A DNA stretch of 64,000 nt from JAAAOZ01 sp964496595 (GTDB taxonomy: Bacteria > Chloroflexota > Anaerolineae > B4-G1 > SLSP01). The notes beneath the pieces are model-generated. The model worked only from the letters and a program-made list of their open reading frames with translations, did no database searches and was not told the origin of the DNA. The DNA is taken from positions 28,050-92,049 of the forward strand of contig CAZCAI010000002.1 in the NCBI GenBank assembly GCA_964496595.1, given 5' to 3'. Every line of letters begins with the position of its first letter. The stretch's first letter is position 1. This document shows positions 1 through 9,605 of this stretch, one piece after another. A program made the position numbers and the translations under genes.

Positions 1-416
1 ATAAGGCCAAAGACCACCGCGCCAAATTTCTGCCAAGCTGGTAGGGCCATAGACAGCACGAGGACAATCGCTACTGCGCCTAACCCCAGCGCTGCGGCTA
101 ATCGATAACCAGAGAACTGCACCGCCGAGACTTGATGAGCCATACCGGCTAATTCAAGCTGATGCCGGGACTCTTCCATCACCTGATCGGGGGTAAAGCG
201 CTGGGACATCTCGCTGAGACGTTCGATCATCGGCACAATGACCCGTTCGGAAAAGGGTTGAGAAAGCTCTAGTTGCTCCAATGTTACAGGTTCCCCCAGA
301 GCCGCCAGTTCGTTGAGACGATCTTCAATACTTTGAGTTTCACGTGTGCCGCGTAGCACCATCACTGCAACAACGCCAATGACGATAACGACAACGCCTA
401 TCACAAACGGAAGCAT
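1..416 (-). CDS. tadC: TadC-like inner-membrane platform protein, N-terminal part (cut by window edge)
   Basis: About 138 residues are visible; the rest lies beyond base 1. The protein starts with MLPFVIGVVVIVIG, a membrane segment, followed by a cytoplasmic stretch with RGTRETQSIEDRLNEL and then a second hydrophobic stretch at about residues 107-137. This matches the start of T2SS-F-type TadC proteins. TadC and TadB form the inner-membrane platform that the CpaF ATPase drives to assemble Flp pili. The start ATG at 416 follows an AGGAGGG ribosome-binding site that overlaps the tadB stop codon, so translation is probably coupled to tadB 9 bp upstream. The family call rests on the N-terminal half and on position, because the conserved GspF domain is outside the window. 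Confidence 0.85.
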   Translation of the reverse strand, partial: MLPFVIGVVVIVIGVVAVMVLRGTRETQSIEDRLNELAALGEPVTLEQLELSQPFSERVIVPMIERLSEMSQRFTPDQVMEESRHQLELAGMAHQVSAVQFSGYRLAAALGLGAVAIVLVLSMALPAWQKFGAVVFGL

Positions 417-425
417 AACGCCCTC

Positions 426-1373
426 CTAAACCTCGATGGATACTATCTTATTCATCGCAAAGTATCCTAACCCAATCATAATCAAACTGACGGCGATCAT
501 AATCCAACCACAAGGATCCTCTATGAGCAGACTGACGTAAGAGGGGTTAACCAGGGAGATGAATCCTGTCACGGCAAAAGGTAAGCCTGTAACCAGAATA
601 CCGGTGATGCGCCCTTGGGAGGTCATAGATTTGATCTCGCCCTTGATGCGCACACGCTCTCGAATCGTCTCGCTGATGGAATCAAGCACCTCAGCTAAGT
701 TGCCGCCGACCTCGCGCTGGACGCTCATCGCGGTCACAATCAAGTCCATATCAGCGCTCGGTATACGACGGAGCATATTTTGCATCGCCGTATCGAAGTC
801 AACGCCCAACTGAAGTTCTAGAACCACACGCCCAAACTCCTCAGAGATGGGCGGCGGCATCTCGTTGGCGATGCTTTCCATCGCCTGCATTGTACTATAC
901 CCGGCCCGCAGAGAGTTGACCATGAGATTCAAAGCATCGCCCAACTGCGTATTGAAATCCTTCAAACGTTTGTTGCGTTGCATACCAACGTAGAAGCGGG
1001 GAACCAAGAATCCGCCCAAGAAGCCTACGGGGATGAGAAACGCGCGATTGATCAAGTAGAGAACTACCGAGACGCCCAGTGCTATGGTGGCGGACATTGT
1101 CAAGAACTCACCGACCGTCCATTTCAGGTTGGCTCGCGCTAATTGCGTCGCCAGATTCTGCGCAAAGCCTTGCCCCTCAACGGCCCTATCCACCGCAGCG
1201 CCGATGACCGACTCACCGTGTCCCTCTTTTTTCTTTTTCTTCTTTTTTTTCTTGTCCTCGCCGCCGATACGATCTTCGACGAGGTCTTGCCCGGCAGGGC
1301 CTTGAGAAAGCCCCACAACAAGCAAAACAACGGCCAGGACAACTACTATACCAACAACAATAAAGACTGTCAT
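426..1373 (-). CDS. tadB: TadB-like inner-membrane platform protein of the Tad pilus
   Basis: This 315-residue protein is a T2SS-F family member. It has an N-terminal membrane helix (residues 1-22), a charged cytoplasmic part, a hydrophobic pair near 90-125, the GspF core at about 145-265 (RAGYSTMQAMESIANEMP, VQREVGGNLAEVLDSI), and two C-terminal helices. In Tad systems TadB pairs with TadC as the membrane platform on which CpaF acts. A GTTAGGAGG ribosome-binding site precedes the ATG and lies at the end of a dispersed repeat (R1). Odd: residues 41-49 are nine lysines in a row, encoded by A-rich coding-strand runs of 8, 5 and 6 at 1227-1250. Such runs are prone to slippage; a shift there would destroy the GspF core. 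Confidence 0.93.
   Translation of the reverse strand: MTVFIVVGIVVVLAVVLLVVGLSQGPAGQDLVEDRIGGEDKKKKKKKKKEGHGESVIGAAVDRAVEGQGFAQNLATQLARANLKWTVGEFLTMSATIALGVSVVLYLINRAFLIPVGFLGGFLVPRFYVGMQRNKRLKDFNTQLGDALNLMVNSLRAGYSTMQAMESIANEMPPPISEEFGRVVLELQLGVDFDTAMQNMLRRIPSADMDLIVTAMSVQREVGGNLAEVLDSISETIRERVRIKGEIKSMTSQGRITGILVTGLPFAVTGFISLVNPSYVSLLIEDPCGWIMIAVSLIMIGLGYFAMNKIVSIEV
1227..1250 (-). other. A-rich homopolymer tracts inside tadB
   Basis: On the coding strand this stretch is A8, G, A2, G, A5, G, A6, read as the poly-lysine of TadB. The A8 run is at 1243-1250. Runs of this length are known slippage sites for polymerases, so this is a candidate site of transcriptional slippage or frame switching. 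Confidence 0.6.
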
Positions 1374-1385
1374 GGACCCTAACCT

Positions 1386-1442
1386 CCTAACATGGTCGAG
1401 CCATCCCCAAAAGCGCCCTATCTTCTATCAAATTCTTGTGTA
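1386..1442. repeat. R1 dispersed repeat, copy in the cpaF-tadB gap
   Basis: The plus strand reads CCTAACATGGTCGAGCCATC followed by CCCAAAAG and a weaker TCAAATTCTTGTGTACA part. It aligns with copies at 5515-5597, 10971-11052 and 15310-15346. On the minus strand its GTTAGGAGG end supplies the ribosome-binding site of tadB. It lies in a gap of 189 bp that otherwise holds no gene. Confidence 0.7.
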
Positions 1443-1562
1443 CAGTACGCTCAACCTTCCCAATATTAACTAAAGTCTCAAAGAAATCAGCGTTCAAACG
1501 TGGAAGTCGTCCCTACGTGTCTATGCCCCCACGCGCTCATCGTGATTGAGCGTTCTGCGCTG

Positions 1563-2951
1563 CTAGAAGCGTCGATTCTGGGATACGCCAAAGATGGAGG
1601 GGGGAAGACTGATACCGGCCTCTTCAATCTTGGACATAAATTTGGGCCGGATGCCCGTCGCGCGTAACGAACCGATGATCTTGCCATCTTCATAACCGCT
1701 GTGCTGGAACTTGAAGATATCCGCGGTGGTGATCACGTCGCCCTCCATCCCTTGGATCTCGGTGATGGCGATGACGCGCCGCGAACCATCGCGGAAGCGG
1801 GATAACTGGACGATCATATCTACCGCCGAAGCAACTTGCTCTCGAATAGCCCGCTGCGGCAGTTCCATGCCGGCCATCATCACCATCGTCTCCAAACGAG
1901 CAAGGGCGTCACGAGTGTTATTCGCGTGAGCCGTCGTCATACTGCCCTCGTGCCCGGTGTTCATCGCCTGGAGCATATCGAGCGCCTCGCCGCCACGACA
2001 CTCGCCCACGATGATTCGATCGGGACGCATTCGCAAGGAGTTGATCACCAAATCGCGAATGCTGACCTCGCCCTTCCCCTCAACGTTCGGGGGGCGAGAT
2101 TCCAATGTAACAATGTGTTCCTGACGAAGCTGCAACTCTGCCGCGTTCTCAATCGTCACAATCCGCTCGTCAGATGGGATATAGCCGGAAAGGACGTTTA
2201 AGAAGGTCGTCTTGCCAGTCCCGGTCCCGCCCGAAACGATGGTGTTGAGCGCGGCGATAACGCAGGCCCGCATAAATTCCATGCTTTCTTCCGTCACCGA
2301 CCCAAAGCGAATTAGATCCTCAACGGTCAGGGGGTCCTTAGAGAATTTTCGGATGGTAAGCACGGGGCCGACCAAGGAAATGGGGGGGATGACGGCGTTG
2401 ACACGCGATCCATCTTTCAAGCGCGCGTCGACCGTGGGGCTGCTCTCATCAATACGGCGGCCCAGCGGCGCGACGATGCGCTCGATGATGCGCATCAAAT
2501 GCTCGTCAGATTCAAAGGTGATATTGACGCGCCGAATTTTACCCTTGCGCTCGACGAAGATCTTCTTCGGGCCATTGACCATGATCTCAGTGATGGAATC
2601 ATCGGCCAACAAGGGTTCCAAAGGGCCAAGGCCCAAAATTTCCGCGACAATTTGCTCAAAAAGCGCGTCCCGTTCCCGTCGCCCAAGGACAACGCTTTCT
2701 TCTTGCAATATCTCATTATACATACCGCGGATTGTCTCACGCACTTCGGCGGTCTGGGACACATCCATCGAGGGATCAAGCTCCGTGATCAATTGATTCT
2801 GCACACGGCCCTTTAAATCTCGATAGGCATCTCGCGCCCGGGGCACAGATCGCCGCTGAACTTGACCGCCTTCGCGATCAGAAGCAGCGGGGGTGGACCG
2901 CTTAGAAGATGAAGGGGTATCCTTTCTCTCGATTCTTCGCAGGAGGGACAT
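1563..2951 (-). CDS. cpaF: CpaF/TadA-type secretion ATPase of the Tad pilus
   Basis: This 462-residue protein is a GspE/PulE-like hexameric ATPase that powers Flp pilus assembly or retraction at the inner membrane. The N-terminal 60 residues are basic and low in complexity. A helical domain follows ([16 protein letters not shown]), then the N-domain of the fold ([20 protein letters not shown]), then the RecA-like core. Walker A is GGTGTGKTT near residue 245. The Walker B and Asp-box region is [18 protein letters not shown], and the His box is [12 protein letters not shown]. Length and all motifs are normal for CpaF. It lies 31 bp after cpaE and 189 bp before tadB, all on the minus strand. Confidence 0.96.
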   Translation of the reverse strand: MSLLRRIERKDTPSSSKRSTPAASDREGGQVQRRSVPRARDAYRDLKGRVQNQLITELDPSMDVSQTAEVRETIRGMYNEILQEESVVLGRRERDALFEQIVAEILGLGPLEPLLADDSITEIMVNGPKKIFVERKGKIRRVNITFESDEHLMRIIERIVAPLGRRIDESSPTVDARLKDGSRVNAVIPPISLVGPVLTIRKFSKDPLTVEDLIRFGSVTEESMEFMRACVIAALNTIVSGGTGTGKTTFLNVLSGYIPSDERIVTIENAAELQLRQEHIVTLESRPPNVEGKGEVSIRDLVINSLRMRPDRIIVGECRGGEALDMLQAMNTGHEGSMTTAHANNTRDALARLETMVMMAGMELPQRAIREQVASAVDMIVQLSRFRDGSRRVIAITEIQGMEGDVITTADIFKFQHSGYEDGKIIGSLRATGIRPKFMSKIEEAGISLPPSIFGVSQNRRF

Positions 2952-2982
2952 TTCTACTTACCTCGCTATATAGATTCCAAAA

Positions 2983-4275
2983 CTACAATAAACGACCTAA
3001 ACCAACCCGCTTTTGCGACTCTTCCTCTGCGGCGGCTTCTTCTTCCTCAGCTCTCTGAGCAAAGCGATTGTGAATTTTCTTCGCCAAACCAAGAACTGCT
3101 TGCCCGATAAGAGATCGAGCGTCTTTTAAGACGAAAGGCTCTCCGTAATTCGCCGCTCGCAAAGCGGTTCGTTCGTCCAGCGGGAGATGGGCGATAGCCG
3201 GCATCATAGCGCGTTCGATAGCCTCCGGCTGAATGCCCATCCGTTTATTATCCACACTATTAATGACCAAATCTACGTGCTCCATCGGATATTCGAGCTT
3301 CTGCAACAACTCGACGAACATCCGCGCCCCCCGAATCTCCGGGATGACTGGCCGGGTGAGGACTAGCAGCATATCATTGACGTCCAACGCAGCCAGGATG
3401 ATATCATCGATATGGTGGGCTGTATCGATGATGATGTAATCGAATTCCTGCTGAACGAAATTCAAAATCGCCTTCATCGCGTGATTGCCGCCGCTCTCCT
3501 CAACACCGGCCTCTTGAAACATCTCTGCTTCTTCAGGCGAGGCTGGGGCCGCCAGGACCCCCACACCGGAGGAGTGCGTGGCGATGACCGTGCGCAACAA
3601 ATTGGGGTCTAAATCCTGCACATGCGGGGCCAAATCTGTCAAGGTGCGGGTAGCTTGCAGCTTCAAGAAAATCGACACATCGCCAAATTGCAAATTCGCA
3701 TCGACGAGACAAATTTTTGCATCTGCACCGAGTAGCGTCTGAAGCGCGATAGCTAAATTGACAGCCACCGTTGTACATCCGGTCCCACCTTTAGGACTAA
3801 AGACAGTGAGGACTTTGGCCTGTCGCGCCGGCGTTGGTTCGGCTGCCGCCTGCCTGCCCGGCGCGCCCGCTTGGGTCAACGGCCCGGTTCCCATTTTTTG
3901 CCGCAATTTATAGGTGCGATGAATGGTATTCAACAGATCATCGGCGCTGGGGGGTTTGGTGAGATAATCCCGCGCGCCAGCCATCATCGCTCGGCGCATA
4001 TAGTCGCTTTCGCCCTGGACGGAGAGCATCACGACCTGAACGGCCGGCATAATCTCCACAATCTTACCGGTGGCTGTGATGCCATCTATACCGGGCAGGT
4101 TGATATCCATCAACACTACATCGGGTATGGCCTTCGGCACAACGGAGACAGCTTCCTCGCCGCTGCCCACCATTGCCACAACTTCGATATCCGGATCAAA
4201 TGACATAAGTTTGCGGAGTTGCTCGCGCGTCTCCGCAACATCATCGACGATCATTACACGTATTTTTTCAGGCAT
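2983..4275 (-). CDS. cpaE: CpaE/TadZ-like protein: response-regulator receiver plus MinD-type ATPase
   Basis: This 430-residue protein has two parts. Residues 1-125 form a receiver domain with the acidic pair in VMIVDDVAET, the phospho-acceptor Asp in VVLMDINLPGIDG, and the conserved Lys in YLTKPPS. From about residue 155 a ParA/MinD ATPase follows, with the deviant Walker A KGGTGCTTVAVNLA, a switch I-like CLVDANLQFGD and DYIIIDTAHH. CpaE/TadZ proteins localise the Tad machine in the cell. In many of them the receiver part is degenerate; here every phosphotransfer residue seems intact, so a partner kinase may control it. The tail is Glu/Ala-rich. It starts 10 bp after cpaB, with AGGAG upstream. 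Confidence 0.93.
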   Translation of the reverse strand: MPEKIRVMIVDDVAETREQLRKLMSFDPDIEVVAMVGSGEEAVSVVPKAIPDVVLMDINLPGIDGITATGKIVEIMPAVQVVMLSVQGESDYMRRAMMAGARDYLTKPPSADDLLNTIHRTYKLRQKMGTGPLTQAGAPGRQAAAEPTPARQAKVLTVFSPKGGTGCTTVAVNLAIALQTLLGADAKICLVDANLQFGDVSIFLKLQATRTLTDLAPHVQDLDPNLLRTVIATHSSGVGVLAAPASPEEAEMFQEAGVEESGGNHAMKAILNFVQQEFDYIIIDTAHHIDDIILAALDVNDMLLVLTRPVIPEIRGARMFVELLQKLEYPMEHVDLVINSVDNKRMGIQPEAIERAMMPAIAHLPLDERTALRAANYGEPFVLKDARSLIGQAVLGLAKKIHNRFAQRAEEEEAAAEEESQKRVGLGRLL

Positions 4276-4285
4276 TAGGAAGCTC

Positions 4286-5476
4286 CTACTCTTGCGCGTC
4301 TTCGGGCGTAACCGGTGTCTGGAGCGGCAATTCTAACGGCTGTCGCACCTCTTTTGGTGCCACAGGTAAATCCGGCATTGTATCTGGCAACTGATAGCGC
4401 TCAATCACATAGCGTAACCATACCGGTTGCGTTTGCATAACTCTATCTGTAAATCCGGCAGGTCGCAGAACGAGATCTAAATCCGCGCCCATCTCCAAGA
4501 GATATTTTAGTACCAGGACATCCTCGCGGGTCACCAGCAAGGTCACCGGCTCGATATTCCCATACGTGTCCGCTTCGGGTATAGGCGTTGCGACGACCGC
4601 TGGCTCTCCACCACCCCCCATAAAACCGCCGCCGCCTTCCGCCTCACCTTCAGTTTCACCTTCAGCTTCCGCTTCGGCCTCTGCATCGCCTTCGACGCTG
4701 GGAACCGCTCTTGTAGCGGGGGTGGCTGCTTCATCTTCATCTAGCTTCTCCCACGTTCCTATTTTCCAGACGACGGCATCCTGCACGGTAAGTTGGACTA
4801 GCAGGTTAGGCAATTGATTCATCGCCGTGTTCGCCGGCGAGATTGCAGCGACGCGACCATTGGGCAAGGTTTCAAAGCTCCCAAATACGCCGGTTTGATC
4901 GGGTTGCTCCAACTCCGAGAGATAGGTGAATTGCTGCAACGCCTCTTGTGTCCCGCTCGCGGGAACCATCTTCAACGCCGCGACGACATCTACATGATCG
5001 CCGGGACGAATACCCCACGCCACACCGCCCTGGATATCCATGGGGATGGCATAGGCGACGCGATCATTGGGTTGGAAGAGTGAATTGGAGCCGGCGGGCA
5101 TCGAAAGTGTGTCGCCTCTATCGGCTAACATATCGGGCATAACGGGCATACCCCGCGGTATATCGAGCCGGGAGATCTTACCCTCGACCTCATCTAATGA
5201 CTCGAAATACTCAAGCGGCAACGAAGAATCCGGCCATTTTCTCAGCCTGACCGCCGGCGCATCCCCTTCCGTGGTAATTCTCGTGCCAAGATTGATATTC
5301 TGCACCGCCACGACAATCTCGACCATATTACTCGGCGTAGGGGTCGGGAGCATTTCCTCAGCAGCCGGTTCTTCGCCGTCTCCCGGAGATAGCACAAAAT
5401 AATATGCACCAAGGAAGACCAAGGTCAATACAATCAACACACCTGCGATGATAATCAAGGTCCTATTACCTCGCAT
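4286..5476 (-). CDS. cpaB: Flp pilus assembly protein CpaB/RcpC
   Basis: This 396-residue protein has an N-terminal membrane anchor (residues 7-29, LIIIAGVLIVLTLVFLGAYY) and then an SAF-type domain at about 48-130 (VVAVQNINLGTRI, LDIPRGMPVM), as in CpaB/RcpC. RcpC proteins act in the periplasm or cell wall on the Tad secretion channel. The central part holds a Glu/Ala/Gly low-complexity spacer near residues 255-285 (AEAEAEGETEGEAEGGGGF). It is the first gene of the visible minus-strand Tad set. AAGGAGG lies 7 bases before the ATG, and an R1 repeat lies just upstream. No pilin gene is in view; flp may lie beyond the left edge. Confidence 0.93.
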   Translation of the reverse strand: MRGNRTLIIIAGVLIVLTLVFLGAYYFVLSPGDGEEPAAEEMLPTPTPSNMVEIVVAVQNINLGTRITTEGDAPAVRLRKWPDSSLPLEYFESLDEVEGKISRLDIPRGMPVMPDMLADRGDTLSMPAGSNSLFQPNDRVAYAIPMDIQGGVAWGIRPGDHVDVVAALKMVPASGTQEALQQFTYLSELEQPDQTGVFGSFETLPNGRVAAISPANTAMNQLPNLLVQLTVQDAVVWKIGTWEKLDEDEAATPATRAVPSVEGDAEAEAEAEGETEGEAEGGGGFMGGGGEPAVVATPIPEADTYGNIEPVTLLVTREDVLVLKYLLEMGADLDLVLRPAGFTDRVMQTQPVWLRYVIERYQLPDTMPDLPVAPKEVRQPLELPLQTPVTPEDAQE

Positions 5477-5849
5477 CCAAAACCTCCTTAAGGTTGGAAT
5501 TAGCGCAAGTCAGGCCCTAACGTGGTCGAGCTATCGCCAAAAAGAGTCCTGTCCATCAAACACTTGTACATTCGACACGAATTTGATGGATTAGGCTCGC
5601 GTCTCATTCAATTCACATCCGCCGAACAAGAGTTGGTTACCAGAGATTCTTTTAGTAAGGTATTAACCAGGTTAGGATACTTGCAAAAGATGGGAGGCAA
5701 TATAATATAAAGCCGCCACATCTATTCACAGAAACTTAAATACTATGACTCATCTCAAGTTTATCACGGGCTAGAAGGGTTGTCAATTCAAAACAACACA
5801 CGTTTGAGATAAAATCATACTTCTGACAAGGTTATAAACAGGTTTAATT
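5477..5849. other. Intergenic region between dnaE and the Tad genes
   Basis: This 373-bp stretch holds the leader of cpaB, read on the minus strand, and one R1 repeat copy at 5515-5597. The rest is AT-rich (for example ATAATATAAAG near 5700). I see no convincing gene or clear intrinsic terminator behind dnaE. A 62-codon plus-strand frame inside it overlaps the repeat and has no family features. Confidence 0.5.
5515..5597. repeat. R1 dispersed repeat, copy upstream of cpaB
   Basis: It begins CCCTAACGTGGTCGAGC on the plus strand and ends near AATTTGATGGATTAGGCT. The reverse complement of 10971-11052 matches it along almost its full length, including ATCAAATTCGTG, and the copies at 1386 and 15310 match its CCCTAAC end. 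It sits 39 bp upstream of the cpaB start. Confidence 0.75.
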
Positions 5850-8800
5850 TCACCCACTCAACGGCGTGATAACCCGCAAGTTCTGCTTGCCGACCAGAGA
5901 CTCAACGCGCTCGCGCAAGTTCAGGCTATAGCGCGTGCTGGCCTCCGGGAAGGATAGTTGAATCTTCTGATACCCCGCCCCCTCCAACACGACAATGAAT
6001 CGATCTCCGCCAGGAGATTGACACAGAAGCTGATGAATCTCTGCTAACGTATCAAAATCTCGCTGATGATCCCCAGAGCGTTGGAGGGTGATGTAAAGTG
6101 TGCTCGGCGGGGATGGCGGCTCGTCCGGTGGCGGCGGCGGTGTCCCATGCCCCCCATTATCGCGTCCTAAAGCCGATGGGTCTGAGGTCGCCTGGGCATA
6201 CATCGCGCCCTCATCTTGCTGCGGCCCCTGCGAGCCATTGGCGTGATACGTGGTATGATGATCGTTAGAATACGAAGGCTCCATTCCATAATCTCCTTGT
6301 TCTACTTGATCTACTTGACCTACTTGATGAACGTTATTCGTCGGATGTAACATCTGCTCCGGAAGCTTGAACCAGTCGGCCAGGAGGGGATGCGACTCGC
6401 GATCTTGCCGGTCGTCCAGCTTACCGCTGACGACCAGAGTCTCATCCTGGATCAACAACGATTTGAAGCGCTCGTACGCCTGGGGAAAAACGACCACATC
6501 TAATGTACCGCCCGAACCCTCCAGTGTGACGAAGGCCATGGTGGCGCCCTTCTTCGTGTTGATGCGTTTGACGCGCTGTACCATACCGACCAACGCGATC
6601 TGTTGTCCGAGTTGCTCAGTAGCGACCTGCGCGATGGTCGTGCTGATCATGCCCTTAGCCTGAAGTTCACGCTCTTGACGCTCAAGCGGATGCTCGGAAA
6701 GGTAGGCGCCCAATAGCTCTTTCTCCCAGGCGAGCAACTGCCGATTATCAATCGGCGGCGCGAAGGCCGGTAGCGTGATCCGCTGTGTGCTGCCCATCGC
6801 ATCGCCAAAGAGCGTGATCTGTCCCACGTCGCGCGCGTGATGAATTTGGCTGCTGGCCCCGATCAGCGCGTCGATTAGCGTGAGCAGCTTGGGCCGCTCT
6901 CCAAATGGATCCAACGCGCCCGCCTGGATGAGACACTCCAGCGTCTTCCGGTTCACCTTCCGCAGATCGACGCGCTCCGCAAAATCATCCAGCGACGCGA
7001 ACGGGCCGCCCGCGCGGCGCGCATCGACGATCACCTGCATCGCATCGTCGCCGACGTTTTTGATCGCGCCCAGGCCGATGCGAATATAACGCCGCCCATC
7101 TTTTTCGTGACCGATGGAAAACTCCACATCAGAGGCATTGATATCCGGGCCGCGCACCTCCAAATCGTTGCGCCGCGCGTCGGTGATGAGGTAGCCTAAC
7201 TTTTCGACGTTGTGGCGCTCGGTCGTCATCAGGCCGGTCATAAATTCTAAGGGATAGTGGGCCTTGAGGTAGGCGGTCTGCGCGGTGATGACGGCGTAAT
7301 CGGTGGCGTGAGCGCGGTTGAAGCCGTAGCGCGCGAAGAATTCAATGTCGCTCCAGACGGCGTTGGCGATTTCGGCGGCGATGCCCTTCTTGATCGCGCC
7401 CTCGCGGAACAGCTTCTTGTGCTTCTCCATCAATTTCTTCTTCTTCTTCGCCACCGCCTTGCGGATCATGTCCGCTTCGCCAGGTTTGTAGCCCGCCATC
7501 TGCACCGCGATCTGCATGATCTGCTCTTGATACACTATGATGCCGTACGTATCTCCCAAAATATCTTGTAAAATCGGATGATGATACTTTACCTCCTCCT
7601 CACCGTGAAGGCGGCGGATGTAGGTCGGGATGTTCTCCATCGGGCCGGGGCGATAAAGCGCCAGCACGGCGATGATGTGCTGGAATTCCTGCGGGCGCAA
7701 CTCGTTCAGCGTCCGGCGCATGCCGGCGCCCTCCACCTGGAAGACGCCCGTCGTCTCGCCGCTGGCCAACAGTTCGTAGAGCTGCTTGACCTTGGCATCC
7801 TTTTCTGGATCGTCGGGCACGCGCTCGTAAGGAATGGTAAAAAGATCCAGTTTGACGCCATGCTCCTTCTCAATCCACTCGCACGTTCGGCGCATCGAGG
7901 TCAGCGTGCGCAGGCCCAGGAAATCGACCTTGAGCATGCCCATCGCGTCCACAATCTCCATCGGCCACTGCGAGACGCGCTCCACCGGGCTGCCCTCGCC
8001 GCCGCCTTTAGTCGGCCGATGCAACGGCAGATATTCGACTAAGGGCTTATCGGAGACCAGAATGCCGGCGGCGTGCGTGCTGGCGTGGCGCGTGGTGCCC
8101 TCGACCTGCTGCGCGGTATCCAGCAGCCGCTTGATGTACATTGTGCTATCGTAGACCTCGCGCAGTTCGGAGACCTGCTCCAGCGCCTGTGCAATCGAGA
8201 CGGGCTTGCCGGGAACGTTCGGCACCATCCGCGCGACGCGGTCGACTTCGCCCAGAGGGATGTCTAAGGCGCGGCCCACATCGCGGATCGCGGCGCGCGC
8301 GCCCAACGTCCCAAAGGTGATGATCGCCGCGACGTGATCGGCGCCGTAGCGCTCCACGGTGTAGGCGATCAACTCCTCGCGCCGGTCGTCGGGATAGTCC
8401 AGATCGATATCGGGCATATTGACGCGGGCCGGATTCAAGAAGCGCTCAAACATCAGCCGATTTTTGAAGGGATCGACATGCGTGATCTCCAACGTGTAGG
8501 CCACGACGCTGCCCGCGCCCGATCCGCGGACATTCCACCAGATGTCGCGCTCTTTCGCCGCCTTGCAGAGATCCCAGACGATCAAGAAATAGTCATCGAA
8601 GCCCATCTCGTGGATGACGCCTAACTCGTGCTCCATCCGCTCGATCACCTCGGGTTCCCTGGCGCGCGCCTCGCCGTAGCGCATCACCAGCCCCTCGTAG
8701 CAGAGATGACGCAGGTACGCCTCCGAGGCGCCGCATCCTTCCGGGACGGGGAACTGGGGCAGGTGATAGGGCGGCGCGAATTGAATCTCGACGTTGCATT

Positions 8801-9605
8801 GTTCGGCAATCTTGACGGTGTTCTCCAACGCCTCCGGGATGTCGCCATATAGCTCCCACATCTCCTCCGGGGAGCGCATATAATAAGAGTTATCCGTCAT
8901 CCGCATCCGCTTCGTCTCATTGACGCTCTTCCCGGTGCCGATGCAGAGCAGCACATCGTGCGCCTCCGCCTGATCCGGCCTGGCGTAGTGAATGTCGTTC
9001 GTCGCCGCCAGCGGGACATTCATCTCGCCGGCGAGCGCGATCATCTTCTTGTAGGTCGCGTCAAATTCCGGGATCTCGTGCGTCTGCAATTCGATGTAGA
9101 AGCGATCGGGGAAGTGCTCCTGATACCAGCGGATAGCCTCGCGCGCCTTCTCGTCCCGACCCTCGTGCAGCAATTGGGGAATTTCTCCTTGCACGCAGGC
9201 CGTGAGCGCGATGACGCCCGCGCTGTGCCGGGCCAATGTCTCCTTATCGATGCGGGGCTTGTAATAGAACCCTTCCAACTGCGCGAGGCTCGCCAACGCC
9301 AGCAAGTTCTGATACCCGGTCTGATTCTGGGCCAAGAGCACAATGTGATACGGCTTTCCATCATCTCGATTCCGACTGTGGCGCGAGGTGCGGGCCACAT
9401 ACGCCTCGATGCCGATGATGGGCTTAATGCCCGCCGCCTGACACGCCTGGTAAAAATCTACCACGCCAAACATCACCCCGTGATCAGTGATGGCCAACGC
9501 ATCCATGCCCAACTCGACGGCGTAATTCGCCAACTCGCGCGGGCTGCTCAACCCATCTAATAATGAAAATTCCGTGTGGGTATGAAGGTGTACGAAATTC
9601 GACAT
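5850..9605 (-). CDS. dnaE: DNA polymerase III alpha subunit
   Basis: This is the replicative polymerase, 1251 residues. The N-terminal PHP domain (HTHTEFSLLDGLSS, ITDHGVMFG) keeps its metal-binding His/Asp pattern, so it could act as a built-in proofreading nuclease. The C-family polymerase core has the two catalytic aspartates in PDIDLDYPDDRR (about residue 401) and the third in KVDFLGLRTL (about 556). It is followed by the helix-hairpin-helix part and an OB fold (IALVGMVQRVKRINTKKG). Odd: between the OB fold and the C-terminal domain there is a linker of about 90 residues rich in Gln, Asp, His, Gly and Pro (PPPPPDEPPSPPS), which makes the protein slightly longer than usual. Part of this linker is a DNA microsatellite at 6302-6328. 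Confidence 0.97.
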   Translation of the reverse strand: MSNFVHLHTHTEFSLLDGLSSPRELANYAVELGMDALAITDHGVMFGVVDFYQACQAAGIKPIIGIEAYVARTSRHSRNRDDGKPYHIVLLAQNQTGYQNLLALASLAQLEGFYYKPRIDKETLARHSAGVIALTACVQGEIPQLLHEGRDEKAREAIRWYQEHFPDRFYIELQTHEIPEFDATYKKMIALAGEMNVPLAATNDIHYARPDQAEAHDVLLCIGTGKSVNETKRMRMTDNSYYMRSPEEMWELYGDIPEALENTVKIAEQCNVEIQFAPPYHLPQFPVPEGCGASEAYLRHLCYEGLVMRYGEARAREPEVIERMEHELGVIHEMGFDDYFLIVWDLCKAAKERDIWWNVRGSGAGSVVAYTLEITHVDPFKNRLMFERFLNPARVNMPDIDLDYPDDRREELIAYTVERYGADHVAAIITFGTLGARAAIRDVGRALDIPLGEVDRVARMVPNVPGKPVSIAQALEQVSELREVYDSTMYIKRLLDTAQQVEGTTRHASTHAAGILVSDKPLVEYLPLHRPTKGGGEGSPVERVSQWPMEIVDAMGMLKVDFLGLRTLTSMRRTCEWIEKEHGVKLDLFTIPYERVPDDPEKDAKVKQLYELLASGETTGVFQVEGAGMRRTLNELRPQEFQHIIAVLALYRPGPMENIPTYIRRLHGEEEVKYHHPILQDILGDTYGIIVYQEQIMQIAVQMAGYKPGEADMIRKAVAKKKKKLMEKHKKLFREGAIKKGIAAEIANAVWSDIEFFARYGFNRAHATDYAVITAQTAYLKAHYPLEFMTGLMTTERHNVEKLGYLITDARRNDLEVRGPDINASDVEFSIGHEKDGRRYIRIGLGAIKNVGDDAMQVIVDARRAGGPFASLDDFAERVDLRKVNRKTLECLIQAGALDPFGERPKLLTLIDALIGASSQIHHARDVGQITLFGDAMGSTQRITLPAFAPPIDNRQLLAWEKELLGAYLSEHPLERQERELQAKGMISTTIAQVATEQLGQQIALVGMVQRVKRINTKKGATMAFVTLEGSGGTLDVVVFPQAYERFKSLLIQDETLVVSGKLDDRQDRESHPLLADWFKLPEQMLHPTNNVHQVGQVDQVEQGDYGMEPSYSNDHHTTYHANGSQGPQQDEGAMYAQATSDPSALGRDNGGHGTPPPPPDEPPSPPSTLYITLQRSGDHQRDFDTLAEIHQLLCQSPGGDRFIVVLEGAGYQKIQLSFPEASTRYSLNLRERVESLVGKQNLRVITPLSG
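6302..6328. repeat. 9-bp tandem repeat inside dnaE
   Basis: Three consecutive units of CTACTTGAY. On the coding strand they encode the QVGQVDQVE part of the low-complexity linker of DnaE. The unit length keeps the frame, so copy number could vary without breaking the gene. Confidence 0.75.

Noticed and set aside
5522..5710. 62-codon plus-strand frame upstream of cpaB
   Set aside because: It overlaps an R1 repeat copy and has no ribosome-binding site.
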